Source: Devosia elaeis (GTDB lineage Bacteria; Pseudomonadota; Alphaproteobacteria; Rhizobiales; Devosiaceae). Taken from it: 36,654 bases of DNA. Positions 22,910 through 32,514 of the stretch are shown piece by piece. The stretch covers positions 1 through 36,654 of the forward strand of contig NZ_LVVY01000113.1 of NCBI RefSeq assembly GCF_001650025.1. Reading direction: 5' to 3'. The notes below the pieces were generated by a model. The model did no database searches. It was not told where the DNA came from and saw nothing but the letters and a program-made list of their open reading frames with translations. How positions within the stretch are numbered: the stretch's first letter is position 1; every line of letters starts with the position of its first letter. Both the position numbers and the translations under genes were made by a program.

Positions 22910-24187
22910 ATGTCCAAAGAGACAACGAACGGCGAAACCTCCAAGAATACGCTTTACTGCTCGTTCTGCGGCAAGTCGCAGCACGAAGTGCGGAAGCTGA
23001 TCGCGGGGCCGACCGTGTTCATCTGCGATGAATGCGTCGAGCTGTGCATGGACATCATCCGCGAAGAGAACAAGACCTCCATGGTCAAGTCCTCCGAGGG
23101 CGTGCCCACGCCGGCAGAGATCTGCAAGGTGCTGGACGACTACGTCATCGGCCAGGGCCGCGCCAAGAAGGTGCTCTCCGTCGCCGTGCACAACCACTAC
23201 AAGCGCCTGCACCATGCTGCCAAGAACCAGGACGTTGAGCTTTCCAAGTCCAATATCCTGCTGATCGGCCCCACCGGCTCGGGCAAGACCCTTCTGGCCC
23301 AGACGCTGGCGCGCATCATCGATGTGCCTTTCACCATGGCCGACGCCACCACGCTGACCGAAGCCGGTTATGTGGGCGAGGACGTGGAGAACATCATCCT
23401 GAAGCTGCTTCAGGCCGCCGACTACAATGTCGAAAAGGCCCAGCGCGGTATCGTCTATATCGACGAAGTGGACAAGATTTCCCGCAAGTCGGACAATCCG
23501 TCCATCACCCGCGACGTGTCGGGCGAAGGCGTGCAGCAGGCCCTGCTCAAGATCATGGAAGGCACCGTGGCCTCTGTGCCCCCGCAGGGCGGCCGCAAGC
23601 ATCCTCAGCAGGAGTTCCTGCAGGTGGATACCACCAATATCCTGTTCATCTGCGGCGGCGCCTTTGCCGGTCTCGAGCGCATCATTTCGGCGCGCGGCGA
23701 AGGCTCGGGCATCGGTTTCTCCGCTACGGTGAAGGATCCCAACGACCGTCGCGTCGGCCAGATTCTCGCCGAAGTGGAGCCGGAAGATCTGGTGCGGTTC
23801 GGCCTGATCCCCGAATTCATCGGTCGCCTGCCGAACCTGGCAACGCTGGAAGACCTCGATGTGCCCGCGCTCATCGAAATCCTGACTGCGCCCAAGAATG
23901 CCCTGGTGCGCCAGTACCAGCGCCTGTTCCAGATGGAAGAGGTTGAGCTGACCTTCCATGAGGACGCCCTCAAGGCCATCGCGGAGAAGGCCATCGAGCG
24001 CAAGACCGGCGCGCGCGGCCTGCGCTCCATCATGGAAGCCATCCTGCTCGACACCATGTACGACCTGCCCTCCCTCGAGGGCGTCGAGGAAGTGGTGATT
24101 TCGGAGGATGTGGTGAAGGGCAAGGACGTTCGTCCGCTCTACATCTATTCCGAGCGCAAGAAGGAAGAGGCGCCGGCCTCTGCCTAA
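22910..24187 (+). CDS. clpX: ATP-dependent Clp protease ATP-binding subunit ClpX
   Basis: 425 residues. The N-terminal zinc domain has Cys17, Cys20, Cys39 and Cys42. Walker A GPTGSGKT is at residues 120-127; Walker B is VYIDEVDKI; sensor-like and IGF-loop features for ClpP docking are present. A strong GGGAG precedes the ATG. It unfolds substrates such as ssrA-tagged proteins and feeds them to ClpP. Gene order clpP-clpX-(arginase)-lon is close to the usual alphaproteobacterial clpP-clpX-lon, with the arginase inserted. Confidence 0.98.
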   Translation: MSKETTNGETSKNTLYCSFCGKSQHEVRKLIAGPTVFICDECVELCMDIIREENKTSMVKSSEGVPTPAEICKVLDDYVIGQGRAKKVLSVAVHNHYKRLHHAAKNQDVELSKSNILLIGPTGSGKTLLAQTLARIIDVPFTMADATTLTEAGYVGEDVENIILKLLQAADYNVEKAQRGIVYIDEVDKISRKSDNPSITRDVSGEGVQQALLKIMEGTVASVPPQGGRKHPQQEFLQVDTTNILFICGGAFAGLERIISARGEGSGIGFSATVKDPNDRRVGQILAEVEPEDLVRFGLIPEFIGRLPNLATLEDLDVPALIEILTAPKNALVRQYQRLFQMEEVELTFHEDALKAIAEKAIERKTGARGLRSIMEAILLDTMYDLPSLEGVEEVVISEDVVKGKDVRPLYIYSERKKEEAPASA

Positions 24188-24212
24188 GCGTTGGCAAAGC
24201 GAACCAATTGCG

Positions 24213-24239
24213 ACGGCCTCCCCATTGGGAGGCCGTTGT
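24213..24239 (+). terminator. intrinsic terminator after clpX
   Basis: ACGGCCTCCC-CATT-GGGAGGCCGT (24213-24236) is a ten-pair stem with a four-base loop. The T-run that follows is short. It lies 25 bases after the clpX stop and can also terminate the converging arginase transcript. Confidence 0.8.
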
Positions 24240-24278
24240 GCTTTGGGTGGTCGGATACGCAGTTAATTGGGCGTCGGG

Positions 24279-25265
24279 TCAAGGCGCTTCGTTCTCCGCC
24301 AGCAGGAACTCCACCGGCCCGGGCTCTTCACCCATGATTGAGCGGCCGAAAAGGCTTGCGACCAGGTCCACCATCAGCGTCGCGCTCTTGCCGCCGTGGT
24401 CGAGGAAAGGGTTGAGCTCCACAACGTCGAGTGAACCGACGATCCCGCTATCATGGAGCATTTCCATGATCAGATGCGCCTCCCGATAGCTGAGGCCGCC
24501 TGGCACCAGCGTGCCGCCGCCCGGTGCTATCGCCGGATCGAGGCTGTCGACATCGAAACTGACATGCAGGTGCGCGCCGACCGCCTTCGCCTTGTCGATG
24601 ACCTTCTGCATGGCGGCAACGACACCCAATTGGTCGATCTTCCGCATGTCGATGACGTCGACGCCACGCGCCTGGACAAGCCGGCGCTCGTCGCGATCGA
24701 TGGAGCGTGCGCCGAAAATGCTCACATTGCCGGGATCGATCCGGCCCAGCCATTCGCCGCGAAACGCTTCATTGAAGCCGGGTTCTCCGCATAGGAGCGC
24801 CAGCGGCATGCCGTGAAGATTGCCCGACGGGGAGGTTTCCGGCGTGTTGTAATCGGCGTGCGCATCGATCCAGAGCACATGGACCGGCTTTTGCAGTGGC
24901 AGGCAATGGCGCGCCACCGCCGAAACCGTGCCCATGGCGACGGAATGGTCGCCGCCCAGGAAGAGCGGAAAATGCCCGGCCTTGAGAATGTCATATCCGG
25001 CATTGCTGACACTCTCCGCCAGCTCGAGCACATCGGCCTTGCGCTCGTCGGGCAAGCGCCAGCTTGAGGGATTGGTGGAGATATCGGGCTGTGGACGGCG
25101 CAAATCGCCGTGATCGGCGACGCTGTGCTCGAGGTCGATCAGGGCTTCGGCGAGGCCCGCAACGCGCAGCGCTTCCGGCCCCATGCCGCAGCCGCGCACC
25201 GAGGCGCCGGAGGCGGTGGCGATGCCAATCAAGTCGATGCGCTTGGGACGGGGCAGGGCGGTCAT
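24279..25265 (-). CDS. rocF: arginase
   Basis: 328 residues. It hydrolyses L-arginine to L-ornithine and urea using two Mn2+. The metal ligands are all present: His107 in GGDHS, Asp134, His136 and Asp138 in DAHAD, and Asp238 and Asp240 in SFDVDSLDP; Glu283 lies in VVELNP. The length is normal. It converges with clpX and is divergent from lon, so the clpX-lon gap holds an unrelated gene. Agmatinase shares the fold, but the sequence pattern fits arginase better. Confidence 0.92.
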   Translation of the reverse strand: MTALPRPKRIDLIGIATASGASVRGCGMGPEALRVAGLAEALIDLEHSVADHGDLRRPQPDISTNPSSWRLPDERKADVLELAESVSNAGYDILKAGHFPLFLGGDHSVAMGTVSAVARHCLPLQKPVHVLWIDAHADYNTPETSPSGNLHGMPLALLCGEPGFNEAFRGEWLGRIDPGNVSIFGARSIDRDERRLVQARGVDVIDMRKIDQLGVVAAMQKVIDKAKAVGAHLHVSFDVDSLDPAIAPGGGTLVPGGLSYREAHLIMEMLHDSGIVGSLDVVELNPFLDHGGKSATLMVDLVASLFGRSIMGEEPGPVEFLLAENEAP

Positions 25266-25392
25266 CGGCGGCTCCGGGCTGGCTGGCGGTTGGCGTTACG
25301 CATGCGATCCGGATGCAAGGCACATCGCTGTTTCCGGTATCCGCACATATCTCCTGTGCGTAGTAAGGGTAACGGTCACAAAAGCGCAAAGG

Positions 25393-25424
25393 TTGACTTG
25401 CGGGAAGGGCAGTCCACCCTATTT
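25393..25424 (+). promoter_or_regulatory. lon promoter region, sigma-70 with overlapping heat-shock-like element
   Basis: TTGACT (25393) is followed after 18 bases by CCCTAT (25417-25422). Overlapping it, CTTGCGG (25397-25403) and CCCTATTT (25417-25424) are 13 bases apart, a spacing and sequence close to a sigma-32 promoter. This fits a protease that is heat-induced in many bacteria. The leader from here to the lon ATG is about 90 bases. Confidence 0.45.
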
Positions 25425-25519
25425 ATTAACCTGAATCGCCCAGCCTTTCGAAGATTGGGCAGTCGCAATACGGGCGCGCACCAATTCCTCCCTCCGGCGC
25501 GCCCCGGAAAGGAAATGTG

Positions 25520-27946
25520 ATGTCGGAAGTTACTTCCACCGGCGAGACGAGCCGGGACCGGGTTTACCCGGTTCTCCCCCTGCGCGACATCGTCGTCTTC
25601 CCCGGCATGATCGTGCCGCTGTTTGTCGGCCGCGAAAAATCGGTCAAGGCGCTTGAAGAGGTCATGCGCGACGACAAGCACATTCTCGTCGTGACCCAGA
25701 AGAATGCGCAGGACGACGATCCTGCGCCCGACCAGATCTATCCCACCGGCACGATCGCTACGGTTCTGCAATTGCTGAAGCTTCCCGACGGCACCGTGAA
25801 AGTGCTGGTGGAAGGCCTGCACCGCGCTACCATCGACCGCTATCTGCAGACCGACGAATATTTCGAGGCTGAAGCTTCCGCTCTCGCCGAGCCCGAAGAA
25901 GACGCGACCGAAATCGAGGCCCTGGCCCGTTCGGCCCAGTCCGAGTTCGAAAACTACGTCAAGCTGAACAAGAAGATTTCCGCCGAGGTGGTCGCCGCTG
26001 TTGGCCAAATCGAGAATGCGAGCAAGCTGGCCGACACCATTGCCAGCCACCTCGTGATCAAGATCCCCGAGAAGGAAGACCTGCTCACCACCGTTTCGGT
26101 GGTCGAACGGCTCCAGAAGGTCATCGGCCTGATGGAAGGCGAGATCGGTGTGTTGCAGGTGGAAAAGCGCATCCGCTCCCGCGTCAAGCGGCAGATGGAG
26201 AAGACGCAGCGCGAATATTATCTCAACGAGCAGATGAAGGCGATCCAGCGCGAGCTGGGCGACGGCGAAGACGGCGCCAATGAGGTGACCGAGCTCGAAG
26301 AGCGCGTGGCCAAGACCAAGCTTTCCAAGGAAGCGCGGGCCAAGGCCGATGCCGAGATCAAGAAGCTCAAATCCATGAGCCCGATGTCAGCCGAAGCCAC
26401 TGTCGTCCGTAACTATCTGGATACGCTTCTGGGCCTGCCCTGGGGCAAGAAGTCCAAGGTCAAGCGCGACCTCGCGCTGGCCGAGAAGGTGCTGGACGCC
26501 GATCATTACGGCTTGGAAAAGGTCAAGGAACGCATCCTCGAATATCTTGCCGTCCAGGCCCGCACCGGCACGCTGAAGGGCCCGATCCTCTGCCTTGTCG
26601 GTCCTCCGGGCGTCGGCAAGACCTCGCTGGGCAAGTCCATCGCCAAGGCGACGGGCCGTGAATTCGTGCGCATGGCGCTCGGCGGCGTTCGCGACGAAGC
26701 CGAAATCCGCGGCCACCGCCGCACCTATATCGGCTCCATGCCGGGAAAGATCATCCAGTCGCTCAAGAAGGTGGGCAAGAACAATCCTCTCTTCCTGCTC
26801 GATGAGATCGACAAGATGGGCCAGGATTTCCGTGGCGATCCGTCTTCGGCGCTGCTCGAAGTGCTCGATCCGGAACAGAACAATACGTTCGCCGACCATT
26901 ATCTGGAGGTCGATTTCGATCTCTCGGACGTGATGTTCGTGACGACCTCGAACACGCTCAACATTCCCGGCCCGCTGATGGATCGCATGGAGATCATTCG
27001 CCTCTCGGGTTACACCGAAGAGGAGAAGCACGCGATCGCCAAGCAGCACCTGATCCCGGAAGCCGCCAAGGAAAACGGCGTTGCCCATGGCGAATTCGTG
27101 CTCAGTGACGAAATGCTGATGAAGGTCATTCGCGGCTATACCCGCGAAGCCGGCGTCCGCAATCTCAAGCGCGAAATCTCCAAGCTGATGCGCAAGGCGG
27201 TGACCGACATCGTCCGCACCAAGGTCAAGTCCATCGAGATCGATGACGAGCGCCTGGCCAAGTATCTCGGCCCCGCCATCTTCAAGCATGGCGAGATCGA
27301 AGCCGAGTCGCAGGTTGGCCTGGTGACCGGCCTGGCCTGGACTTCGGTTGGTGGTGAATTGCTCACCATCGAAGGCGTGATGACGCCCGGCAAGGGCCGC
27401 ATGTCGGTCACCGGCAACATCAAGGAAGTGATGAAGGAATCGCTGACTGCGGCCACGGCCTATGTGAGGTCCCGTTCGATCGACTACGGCATCAAGCCGC
27501 CCATGTTCGACACGCGCGACATTCACGTCCATCTGCCCGAAGGTGCCACCCCCAAGGATGGTCCCTCGGCCGGTATCGGCCTCGCCACTGCTATCGTTTC
27601 GGTGATGACCGGCATTCCGGTGCGCAATGATGTCGCCATGACGGGCGAAATCACGCTGCGGGGCAGGGTGTTGCCCATCGGCGGCCTCAAGGAAAAACTC
27701 CTCGCGGCCCTGCGCGGCGGCATCAAGACGGTGCTTATTCCCGAAGAGAATGTCCGCGATCTCCAGGAGATTCCGGATATCGTCAAGGAAGGCATGGAGA
27801 TCGTTCCGGTGAGCCGGATGGATCAGGTTATCGAGCGGGCGCTGGTGCGCAAGCCCGAACCCATCGAATGGGACTTCGATGCGGAGCCCGCCGTGGCGGC
27901 CAAGGCCGAAGCGACCGACGAGACCACGACCAGCATCACGCATTAA
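25520..27946 (+). CDS. lon: ATP-dependent protease Lon
   Basis: 808 residues from the ATG at 25520 (preceded by AAAGGAAA; a GTG one codon before is also open). The N-terminal substrate-binding domain starts at [12 protein letters not shown]. Walker A is GPPGVGKT at residues 361-368, Walker [10 protein letters not shown]. The serine-lysine dyad is Ser683 in DGPSAGIG and the Lys in GGLKEK. It degrades damaged and regulatory proteins as a hexamer. The C-terminal tail after VRKPEP is acidic and variable. A terminator follows. Confidence 0.98.
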   Translation: MSEVTSTGETSRDRVYPVLPLRDIVVFPGMIVPLFVGREKSVKALEEVMRDDKHILVVTQKNAQDDDPAPDQIYPTGTIATVLQLLKLPDGTVKVLVEGLHRATIDRYLQTDEYFEAEASALAEPEEDATEIEALARSAQSEFENYVKLNKKISAEVVAAVGQIENASKLADTIASHLVIKIPEKEDLLTTVSVVERLQKVIGLMEGEIGVLQVEKRIRSRVKRQMEKTQREYYLNEQMKAIQRELGDGEDGANEVTELEERVAKTKLSKEARAKADAEIKKLKSMSPMSAEATVVRNYLDTLLGLPWGKKSKVKRDLALAEKVLDADHYGLEKVKERILEYLAVQARTGTLKGPILCLVGPPGVGKTSLGKSIAKATGREFVRMALGGVRDEAEIRGHRRTYIGSMPGKIIQSLKKVGKNNPLFLLDEIDKMGQDFRGDPSSALLEVLDPEQNNTFADHYLEVDFDLSDVMFVTTSNTLNIPGPLMDRMEIIRLSGYTEEEKHAIAKQHLIPEAAKENGVAHGEFVLSDEMLMKVIRGYTREAGVRNLKREISKLMRKAVTDIVRTKVKSIEIDDERLAKYLGPAIFKHGEIEAESQVGLVTGLAWTSVGGELLTIEGVMTPGKGRMSVTGNIKEVMKESLTAATAYVRSRSIDYGIKPPMFDTRDIHVHLPEGATPKDGPSAGIGLATAIVSVMTGIPVRNDVAMTGEITLRGRVLPIGGLKEKLLAALRGGIKTVLIPEENVRDLQEIPDIVKEGMEIVPVSRMDQVIERALVRKPEPIEWDFDAEPAVAAKAEATDETTTSITH

Positions 27947-27966
27947 GGCGTCAGGCACACTCAGCG

Positions 27967-28000
27967 AAAATGGCGGTCCTCAGGGCCGCCATTTTTCTTT
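27967..28000 (+). terminator. intrinsic terminator after lon
   Basis: AAAATGGCGG and CCGCCATTTT form a ten-pair stem with an inner extension, followed by TTTCTTT. It lies 20 bases after the lon stop. Confidence 0.9.
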
Positions 28001-28024
28001 GCTCTTTGCGCCATAAAATTAGCC

Positions 28025-28053
28025 TTGCATCTAATTAGACTATGAACTAATTA
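28025..28053 (+). promoter_or_regulatory. sdpR-sdpI promoter with overlapping operator
   Basis: TTGCAT (28025-28030) and TAATTA (28048-28053) have exactly 17 bases between them. A perfect inverted repeat, TAATTAG (28032-28038) and CTAATTA (28047-28053), fills the spacer and covers the -10. This is the expected form of an ArsR-family autorepression site. Confidence 0.65.
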
Positions 28054-28077
28054 AATGGGTAGCGGAGGAGGCAGGGT

Positions 28078-28350
28078 GTGGGTATTAACACCGTTTTTGA
28101 AGCGCTGTCGCATCCGGTTCGGCGCAAGGTTCTGGCCTTGCTGAAAGCGGGGCCCAGGAGCGCAGGCGATCTGGCCAGCCATTTTGACATCAGCCGCCCC
28201 ACGCTGTCGGTGCACTTCAACAAGCTTAAGGACGCTGAACTCGTCAGCGTCGAACGGCGAGGGACCAGCCTCATCTACCACCTCAATACCAGCGTACTCG
28301 AAGACGCGCTGGCCGGGATATTGGACCTAACGGAGCGCAGGAATGACTAA
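28078..28350 (+). CDS. SdpR-like ArsR/SmtB family repressor
   Basis: 90 residues with a winged helix-turn-helix: SHPVRRKVLALLKAGPRSAGDLA, the recognition helix SRPTLSVHFNKLKDAELV and the wing ERRGTSLIYHLN. There are no metal-binding Cys of SmtB type, which fits SdpR, the repressor of the sdpRI operon of Bacillus that responds through SdpI. The start is GTG at 28078, with GGAGGAG upstream. It overlaps the sdpI-like gene by eight bases. The inverted repeat in its promoter suggests it represses itself. Confidence 0.8.
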   Translation: MGINTVFEALSHPVRRKVLALLKAGPRSAGDLASHFDISRPTLSVHFNKLKDAELVSVERRGTSLIYHLNTSVLEDALAGILDLTERRND

Positions 28351-28990
28351 TCGGCCCATTCTCAATTCCCTCGACCGGATTCTGGTCGGAATCCTGGTAC
28401 TGGTCACTGCGGTCGGATTTTTCATCGTGCCCCTGGATACATCGCTGCCGATTCATTGGAATCTTGAGGGCGTGGCAGACAATTTCGCTCCAGCTCCGGT
28501 CGCGTTGCTGATCCCGGCGATTATGGCGGCTGTCGCTGTGGCTTTATTTCTGATCGCCCGACGTGTCGGTTTGAGCGAGGATATGGAGGCAGGGCGCCAT
28601 GTCATTCAGGTAGCTAACAGCCTTATTTTCGGCCTCGCTATTCTGCTGGCCTGCGCCACCATCGCCATTGGTGTTGGCTACAACCTGGATATGCCCAGAA
28701 TTGTTGTATTCGCTATGGCTGCACTGCTGCTGATCCTGGGCAATTCCCTGCCCAAGAGCCGGCCTAACCGGATCGCCGGTATTCGTTTGCCCTGGACCAT
28801 GCGCGACCCGGCAAACTGGACGATTGCTCATCGTTGGTCGGGCCGTCTCATGATGCTTGGTGGCGCAGTCGCCTTGTTGGCGGCGCTGCTCAACCCGCCA
28901 TCTGCCGTTCTGCTTGTCGTCGTATTGCTAGCGACATTCCTGCCGATCATCGCCGGCGTGGCGATCAGTTATGCCCTCGCGCGTCGATAG
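28343..28990 (+). CDS. SdpI family membrane protein
   Basis: 215 residues and six hydrophobic segments. DUF1648 is visible at PLDTSLPIHWNLEGVADNFAP, and the SdpI signature at NRIAGIRLPWTMRDPANWTIAHRWSG. In Bacillus SdpI gives immunity to the SdpC toxin and sequesters SdpR at the membrane. No SdpC, SdpA or SdpB homologue is seen here, so the signal is unknown. It overlaps the repressor gene, and its 3' end overlaps the converging SDR-FAD gene by 63 bases. A run of nine G begins at the last base of its TAG. Confidence 0.82.
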   Translation: MTNRPILNSLDRILVGILVLVTAVGFFIVPLDTSLPIHWNLEGVADNFAPAPVALLIPAIMAAVAVALFLIARRVGLSEDMEAGRHVIQVANSLIFGLAILLACATIAIGVGYNLDMPRIVVFAMAALLLILGNSLPKSRPNRIAGIRLPWTMRDPANWTIAHRWSGRLMMLGGAVALLAALLNPPSAVLLVVVLLATFLPIIAGVAISYALARR

Positions 28991-31015
28991 GGGGGGGGCG
29001 CTCAGTTCCGGCAATACCGGTGTAGCGCCTCCGAGGCGTGGGATGAACAGGTGTTCTACGCCGATCCATGATGGCACATACTTGCCTCGGTGCAGCCAGA
29101 ACACGCCCCCGCAGGCGTTGCGGGCCATGTCAATCATGGCATGCATCTGTTCAGCATTGCGCGAGGTCATTTCCACCCACACGAAGCCCCGTCCCGTCGA
29201 GGGTTGCCGGGTGAACCGCACGCCCAGGCCCTGGCCCGGGCTGAGGCCCATTTCCGGCATTTTTTCCCGCAGCCGGCCGATAAAGGCAGCAGCGCAATGG
29301 TCGGGCACGCAGATCTCCATGTTTCGGAACCGTCGCCGGGCATCGCGGAACACCTTGCCGATCAGCTGCTTGGCGGGCACGCCGGTCCAGGGCGCCAGGA
29401 CCCGCTCGGACCAGCCCACAATCCTCAAGCGGCCGCGCAGGCGCAGCGCCAGAAGCAGTTTCTGCATGGCCGCCGGCGACCCGCGCATCGGCGCGAAGGG
29501 GCCGCGGTCCCGGGGATGGTCATCCGAGAGAGGATTGACGTTGTAGACCATCATCTCCCTGCTGCGCGGATACCAATGCACGGTGGTGCTGAAATTGGCG
29601 AGGTAACCGCCGCCCACATAGCTTTCAAGCTTATGGTCAGGATGCCATTCGATGACATTGGCCAGCCGGTGGTTGGCCCGGCAGCGGAACGTCACCTCGG
29701 TAACGATGATGCCATTGCCCTCCCGCAGGCGGTCCCATTCGAGGTCGTCGCGCTGCGAGTATTTTTCCACGCCGTCCACATCGACATAGCGGATTGCGGT
29801 GATCAGGTCATAGACGGAAATGTAGTCGGCGCTGCTGCCATGGACCTCGGCGAAAAAGCAGGCTCCTGCCGAGATATCGACGAATTCCGGCAAGGTGCCC
29901 AGCGTCATCTGGCTTGGGGCGAGGTAGTCGAGCACCGCGCGCAGCGTGGTGCCGGCCCTCACCGTCAACAGATCGTCCTCCATCCGAAGCACCCCCGAAT
30001 AGTGCTCCATGATTACCTGGTCACTGGCCAGCCTGTCGTTGAACCAGAGAAAATAGCCCCGGCCGATCGCATGATAGGGTCTGCCGCTGCGCACGACTTC
30101 GCGGATCGCGTCGAGGGAACGGGCGTCAACGATGCGGGCAGGGGGCTCGAAGAAATCGCCGAGCTGGCGGTTCGTCGCCACGCCGCTCAGCCGCCTGACC
30201 TTGTCCGTATCGACGCGAACATTATGCGCCAAGAACCAAAGCGTCGAAGGGATGGCCTTGCCCGCCGCGCCCGATAGCCAGTTCGGCGCGAAGAATATCG
30301 GCCGGCCTGCCAGACGCGCGGCATGGCGAAAATAGTCATCTGAACTGACATCGAGGTCGCCCAGGTTGACCACCTCATTGCTCACACCGCGATCGATCAA
30401 AGCCAGCAATTGATCGGCAAGGTCGGCGACATGGACCAGGTTGATGGTGCGCTGCTTCAGTCCGAATGGTGCCATGCGCATGGCCGAGACGATGCCGCTC
30501 GACCATTGCATGTTGGGCCCCATGACCACGGTGGGACGCACGATCAGATAGTCGATGCCTTTTTCGCGACAGGCCGAGATGACGCGCTCTTCCTCGGCAA
30601 GCTTGAGCCGTGTGTAATTGTCCAAGCCTGGCCGGTCGGTCAGCTTTGCATCTTCCCCCTGGACCGGATGGGTCACAGGATCGAGCGCGGCGTAAACCAC
30701 CTGCGAGCTGAAATAGACAAAGAGCCGGCAAGTCTCCGGGATGATCAGCCCAAGCAGGCGCTCGGTGACCTGGCGATTGGCCGGGATGAAATCCTTGCCT
30801 CGCGCCTTGGTGTTGAGCGCCGCATGGACAACGACATCGGCGTTCCGCACAGCCTGCGTCAGTCCATCATCGTCCTCGAAGCGGACGGCCTCGGCGGCTG
30901 CGGGCAGATGCTGGGGCAGAGTGCGATAGACGGCGCTGACCGCGTGGTTGACGGCAAAGGTCTTCAGCAGTTGACGGCCGATGCCGCCGCCGGCGCCCAC
31001 CAGGCATATCTTCAC
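28928..31015 (-). CDS. SDR dehydrogenase fused to FAD-linked oxidase
   Basis: 695 residues from a GTG at 31015, chosen because GAAGGGA precedes it and the Rossmann glycine motif GAGGGIG starts at residue 7. The N-terminal domain (1-280) is an extended SDR with YxxxK (Tyr134, Lys138) and Ser103/104 before them. The second half (from about 290) is a VAO/PCMH-type FAD domain: AIGRGYF, RAGTTLRAVLDYL and GACFFAEVHGSS, ending in a substrate domain related to ALO or DprE1 oxidases. The FAD domain lacks a covalent-attachment His in the usual spot. A glycosyltransferase lies 65 bases upstream. The combination suggests oxidation then reduction of a sugar, by inference. Confidence 0.75.
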   Translation of the reverse strand: MKICLVGAGGGIGRQLLKTFAVNHAVSAVYRTLPQHLPAAAEAVRFEDDDGLTQAVRNADVVVHAALNTKARGKDFIPANRQVTERLLGLIIPETCRLFVYFSSQVVYAALDPVTHPVQGEDAKLTDRPGLDNYTRLKLAEEERVISACREKGIDYLIVRPTVVMGPNMQWSSGIVSAMRMAPFGLKQRTINLVHVADLADQLLALIDRGVSNEVVNLGDLDVSSDDYFRHAARLAGRPIFFAPNWLSGAAGKAIPSTLWFLAHNVRVDTDKVRRLSGVATNRQLGDFFEPPARIVDARSLDAIREVVRSGRPYHAIGRGYFLWFNDRLASDQVIMEHYSGVLRMEDDLLTVRAGTTLRAVLDYLAPSQMTLGTLPEFVDISAGACFFAEVHGSSADYISVYDLITAIRYVDVDGVEKYSQRDDLEWDRLREGNGIIVTEVTFRCRANHRLANVIEWHPDHKLESYVGGGYLANFSTTVHWYPRSREMMVYNVNPLSDDHPRDRGPFAPMRGSPAAMQKLLLALRLRGRLRIVGWSERVLAPWTGVPAKQLIGKVFRDARRRFRNMEICVPDHCAAAFIGRLREKMPEMGLSPGQGLGVRFTRQPSTGRGFVWVEMTSRNAEQMHAMIDMARNACGGVFWLHRGKYVPSWIGVEHLFIPRLGGATPVLPELSAPPLSTREGITDRHAGDDRQECR

Positions 31016-31080
31016 CGCATCGTCCCTTCGATCTGCAAGCTGGCCAGCCAATCTCTCCTGGATGTTCCGGTGGGTTCCGG

Positions 31081-32370
31081 TCAGGTGGTCACGGGGAAGC
31101 GGCGGGCGCCTGCCTTGGCGGCATCGATGGTGGCCTCGATGAAATTCACCGCCGTCGCCAGTCCGTCTTCTTCGGAAAGCGCCTTGCCTATGGATTTCGC
31201 ATTGGCAGCCATGGTTGGGTTGGTGGTCAATTGATGCAGCGCATCCGCAAGGATATCGGGCGTCAGCGCCCGCAGCCGGACGGGCGCGGGGCCGCAGCCA
31301 AGAGCACGCACGCGGCGACCCCAATAGCGCTGGTCATAGGCCTGGGGCAGGGTGAAGGTCGGCTTTCCGGCGCGCAGGCCCGCCGCAGTCGTGCCGGCGC
31401 CGCCATGATGCACCACCGCGCCCACCAGGGGGAACAGCTTGTCGTGTGGGGCTTCGGAAACCGCAAACACGGTTTCGGGAAGATCTGCCGCATTGATGCC
31501 GCCCCATCCGCGCGAGACGATGGCCCGTCCGCCCCATTTCTCCAAGGCCTGCTTGAGCAATTGCGTATTCCGCTCGGCGCCGAAGGGCATCGAACCGAAG
31601 CCGATATAGACCGGCGGCGGGCCGGCATCGAGAAAACGCTGCAGGTCGGGCGGCGGCGTCCAGTCGCTGGTATCGTCCAGGAACCAGAAGCCGGTAACCA
31701 CCGCGGTCTGCGGCCAGTCGCGCGGGCGCGGGGAGACGATGGAGGAAAAATTGTAAAGGGTCGGCAGATTGTTGCCGTAGCTGTCCTTGAAGAGGCCGCC
31801 GCGCTTGCGCGGACCCAGTCCCATCAATTCCTTGCGCACCCGATCCCGCGGCAGGTCGTAATAGCCCTGCTGAAGGTTCATCGCGATATAGCTGAGCTTG
31901 TTGAATGTCGGCCCGAGATCGGGAACCTCATAGGCGCAAACGGGGAATTCGCGGGTGGGATTGAGAGGCTGCATGGCGGTCATGACGACCGGAATGTTCA
32001 AAGCTTCAGCGATATCGATGCCGAAGCTGGTATTGATATTGACCACGATGGCATCGGCGCCCTGGGCCATTGCCCAGGAATTGCGCGCCGCGCGCTCGAC
32101 CAGGGCCTGACCTTCGCGCAGCAATTGTGGAAAGTGGTGCAGCTTCAGCTTGCTGATGGCAGTGTCGAAACGCGATTGCTGCAGCCAGTCCTGCATGTTG
32201 GTGCCCAGGCTCTGGAACTCGATTCCGTGCGAGACCACGAGGTCCTCGAAATCGGCATTCGCCCCCAGCACCACTTCATAACCGGCTTGGCTGAGCTCTA
32301 TTGCGAGCGCCAGGTAAGGCCTGACATCACCGGCGGTACCGATAGTGGCGATCGCGACGCGTTTTTTCAT
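31081..32370 (-). CDS. GT1-family glycosyltransferase (UGT/sterol-glucosyltransferase-like)
   Basis: 429 residues with a GT-B fold. The N-terminus RVAIATIGTAGDVRPYLALA is the family's acceptor-domain start. The C-terminal nucleotide-sugar motif HHGGAGTTAAGLRAGKPTFTLPQAYDQ is typical of GT1 proteins that glycosylate lipids, sterols, carotenoids or antibiotics. It is followed after 65 bases by the SDR-FAD oxidase gene on the same strand, so they are probably co-transcribed. There is no signal peptide or membrane helix; it may associate with the membrane. The acceptor is unknown. Confidence 0.85.
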   Translation of the reverse strand: MKKRVAIATIGTAGDVRPYLALAIELSQAGYEVVLGANADFEDLVVSHGIEFQSLGTNMQDWLQQSRFDTAISKLKLHHFPQLLREGQALVERAARNSWAMAQGADAIVVNINTSFGIDIAEALNIPVVMTAMQPLNPTREFPVCAYEVPDLGPTFNKLSYIAMNLQQGYYDLPRDRVRKELMGLGPRKRGGLFKDSYGNNLPTLYNFSSIVSPRPRDWPQTAVVTGFWFLDDTSDWTPPPDLQRFLDAGPPPVYIGFGSMPFGAERNTQLLKQALEKWGGRAIVSRGWGGINAADLPETVFAVSEAPHDKLFPLVGAVVHHGGAGTTAAGLRAGKPTFTLPQAYDQRYWGRRVRALGCGPAPVRLRALTPDILADALHQLTTNPTMAANAKSIGKALSEEDGLATAVNFIEATIDAAKAGARRFPVTT

Positions 32371-32430
32371 GCACCTACCCGATGTTGTTTACGGCACCTG
32401 CCGGCCCGTACATGTAAAGAGGCGATGCCA

Positions 32431-32459
32431 TTTACAAGGTTCACCGGAGAACATATTAA
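32431..32459 (+). promoter_or_regulatory. regulated promoter with operator in spacer
   Basis: TTTACA (32431-32436) and TATTAA (32454-32459) are 17 bases apart. The inverted repeat GTTC-ACCGGA-GAAC (32439-32452) fills the spacer, so a repressor there would block polymerase. Transcription rightward would begin at about 32466 and reach the small open frame at 32515. The same site lies upstream of the leftward GT1 gene. Confidence 0.5.
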
Positions 32460-32514
32460 GTCGGTAGCCACGGCTCGACGTGGTATCAGAAGACATTTCT
32501 CAAGGGCAAGAGAC

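Noticed and set aside
26387..27958. 523-codon frame antisense to lon
   Set aside because: Shadow of a strongly biased coding gene; no domain recognisable.
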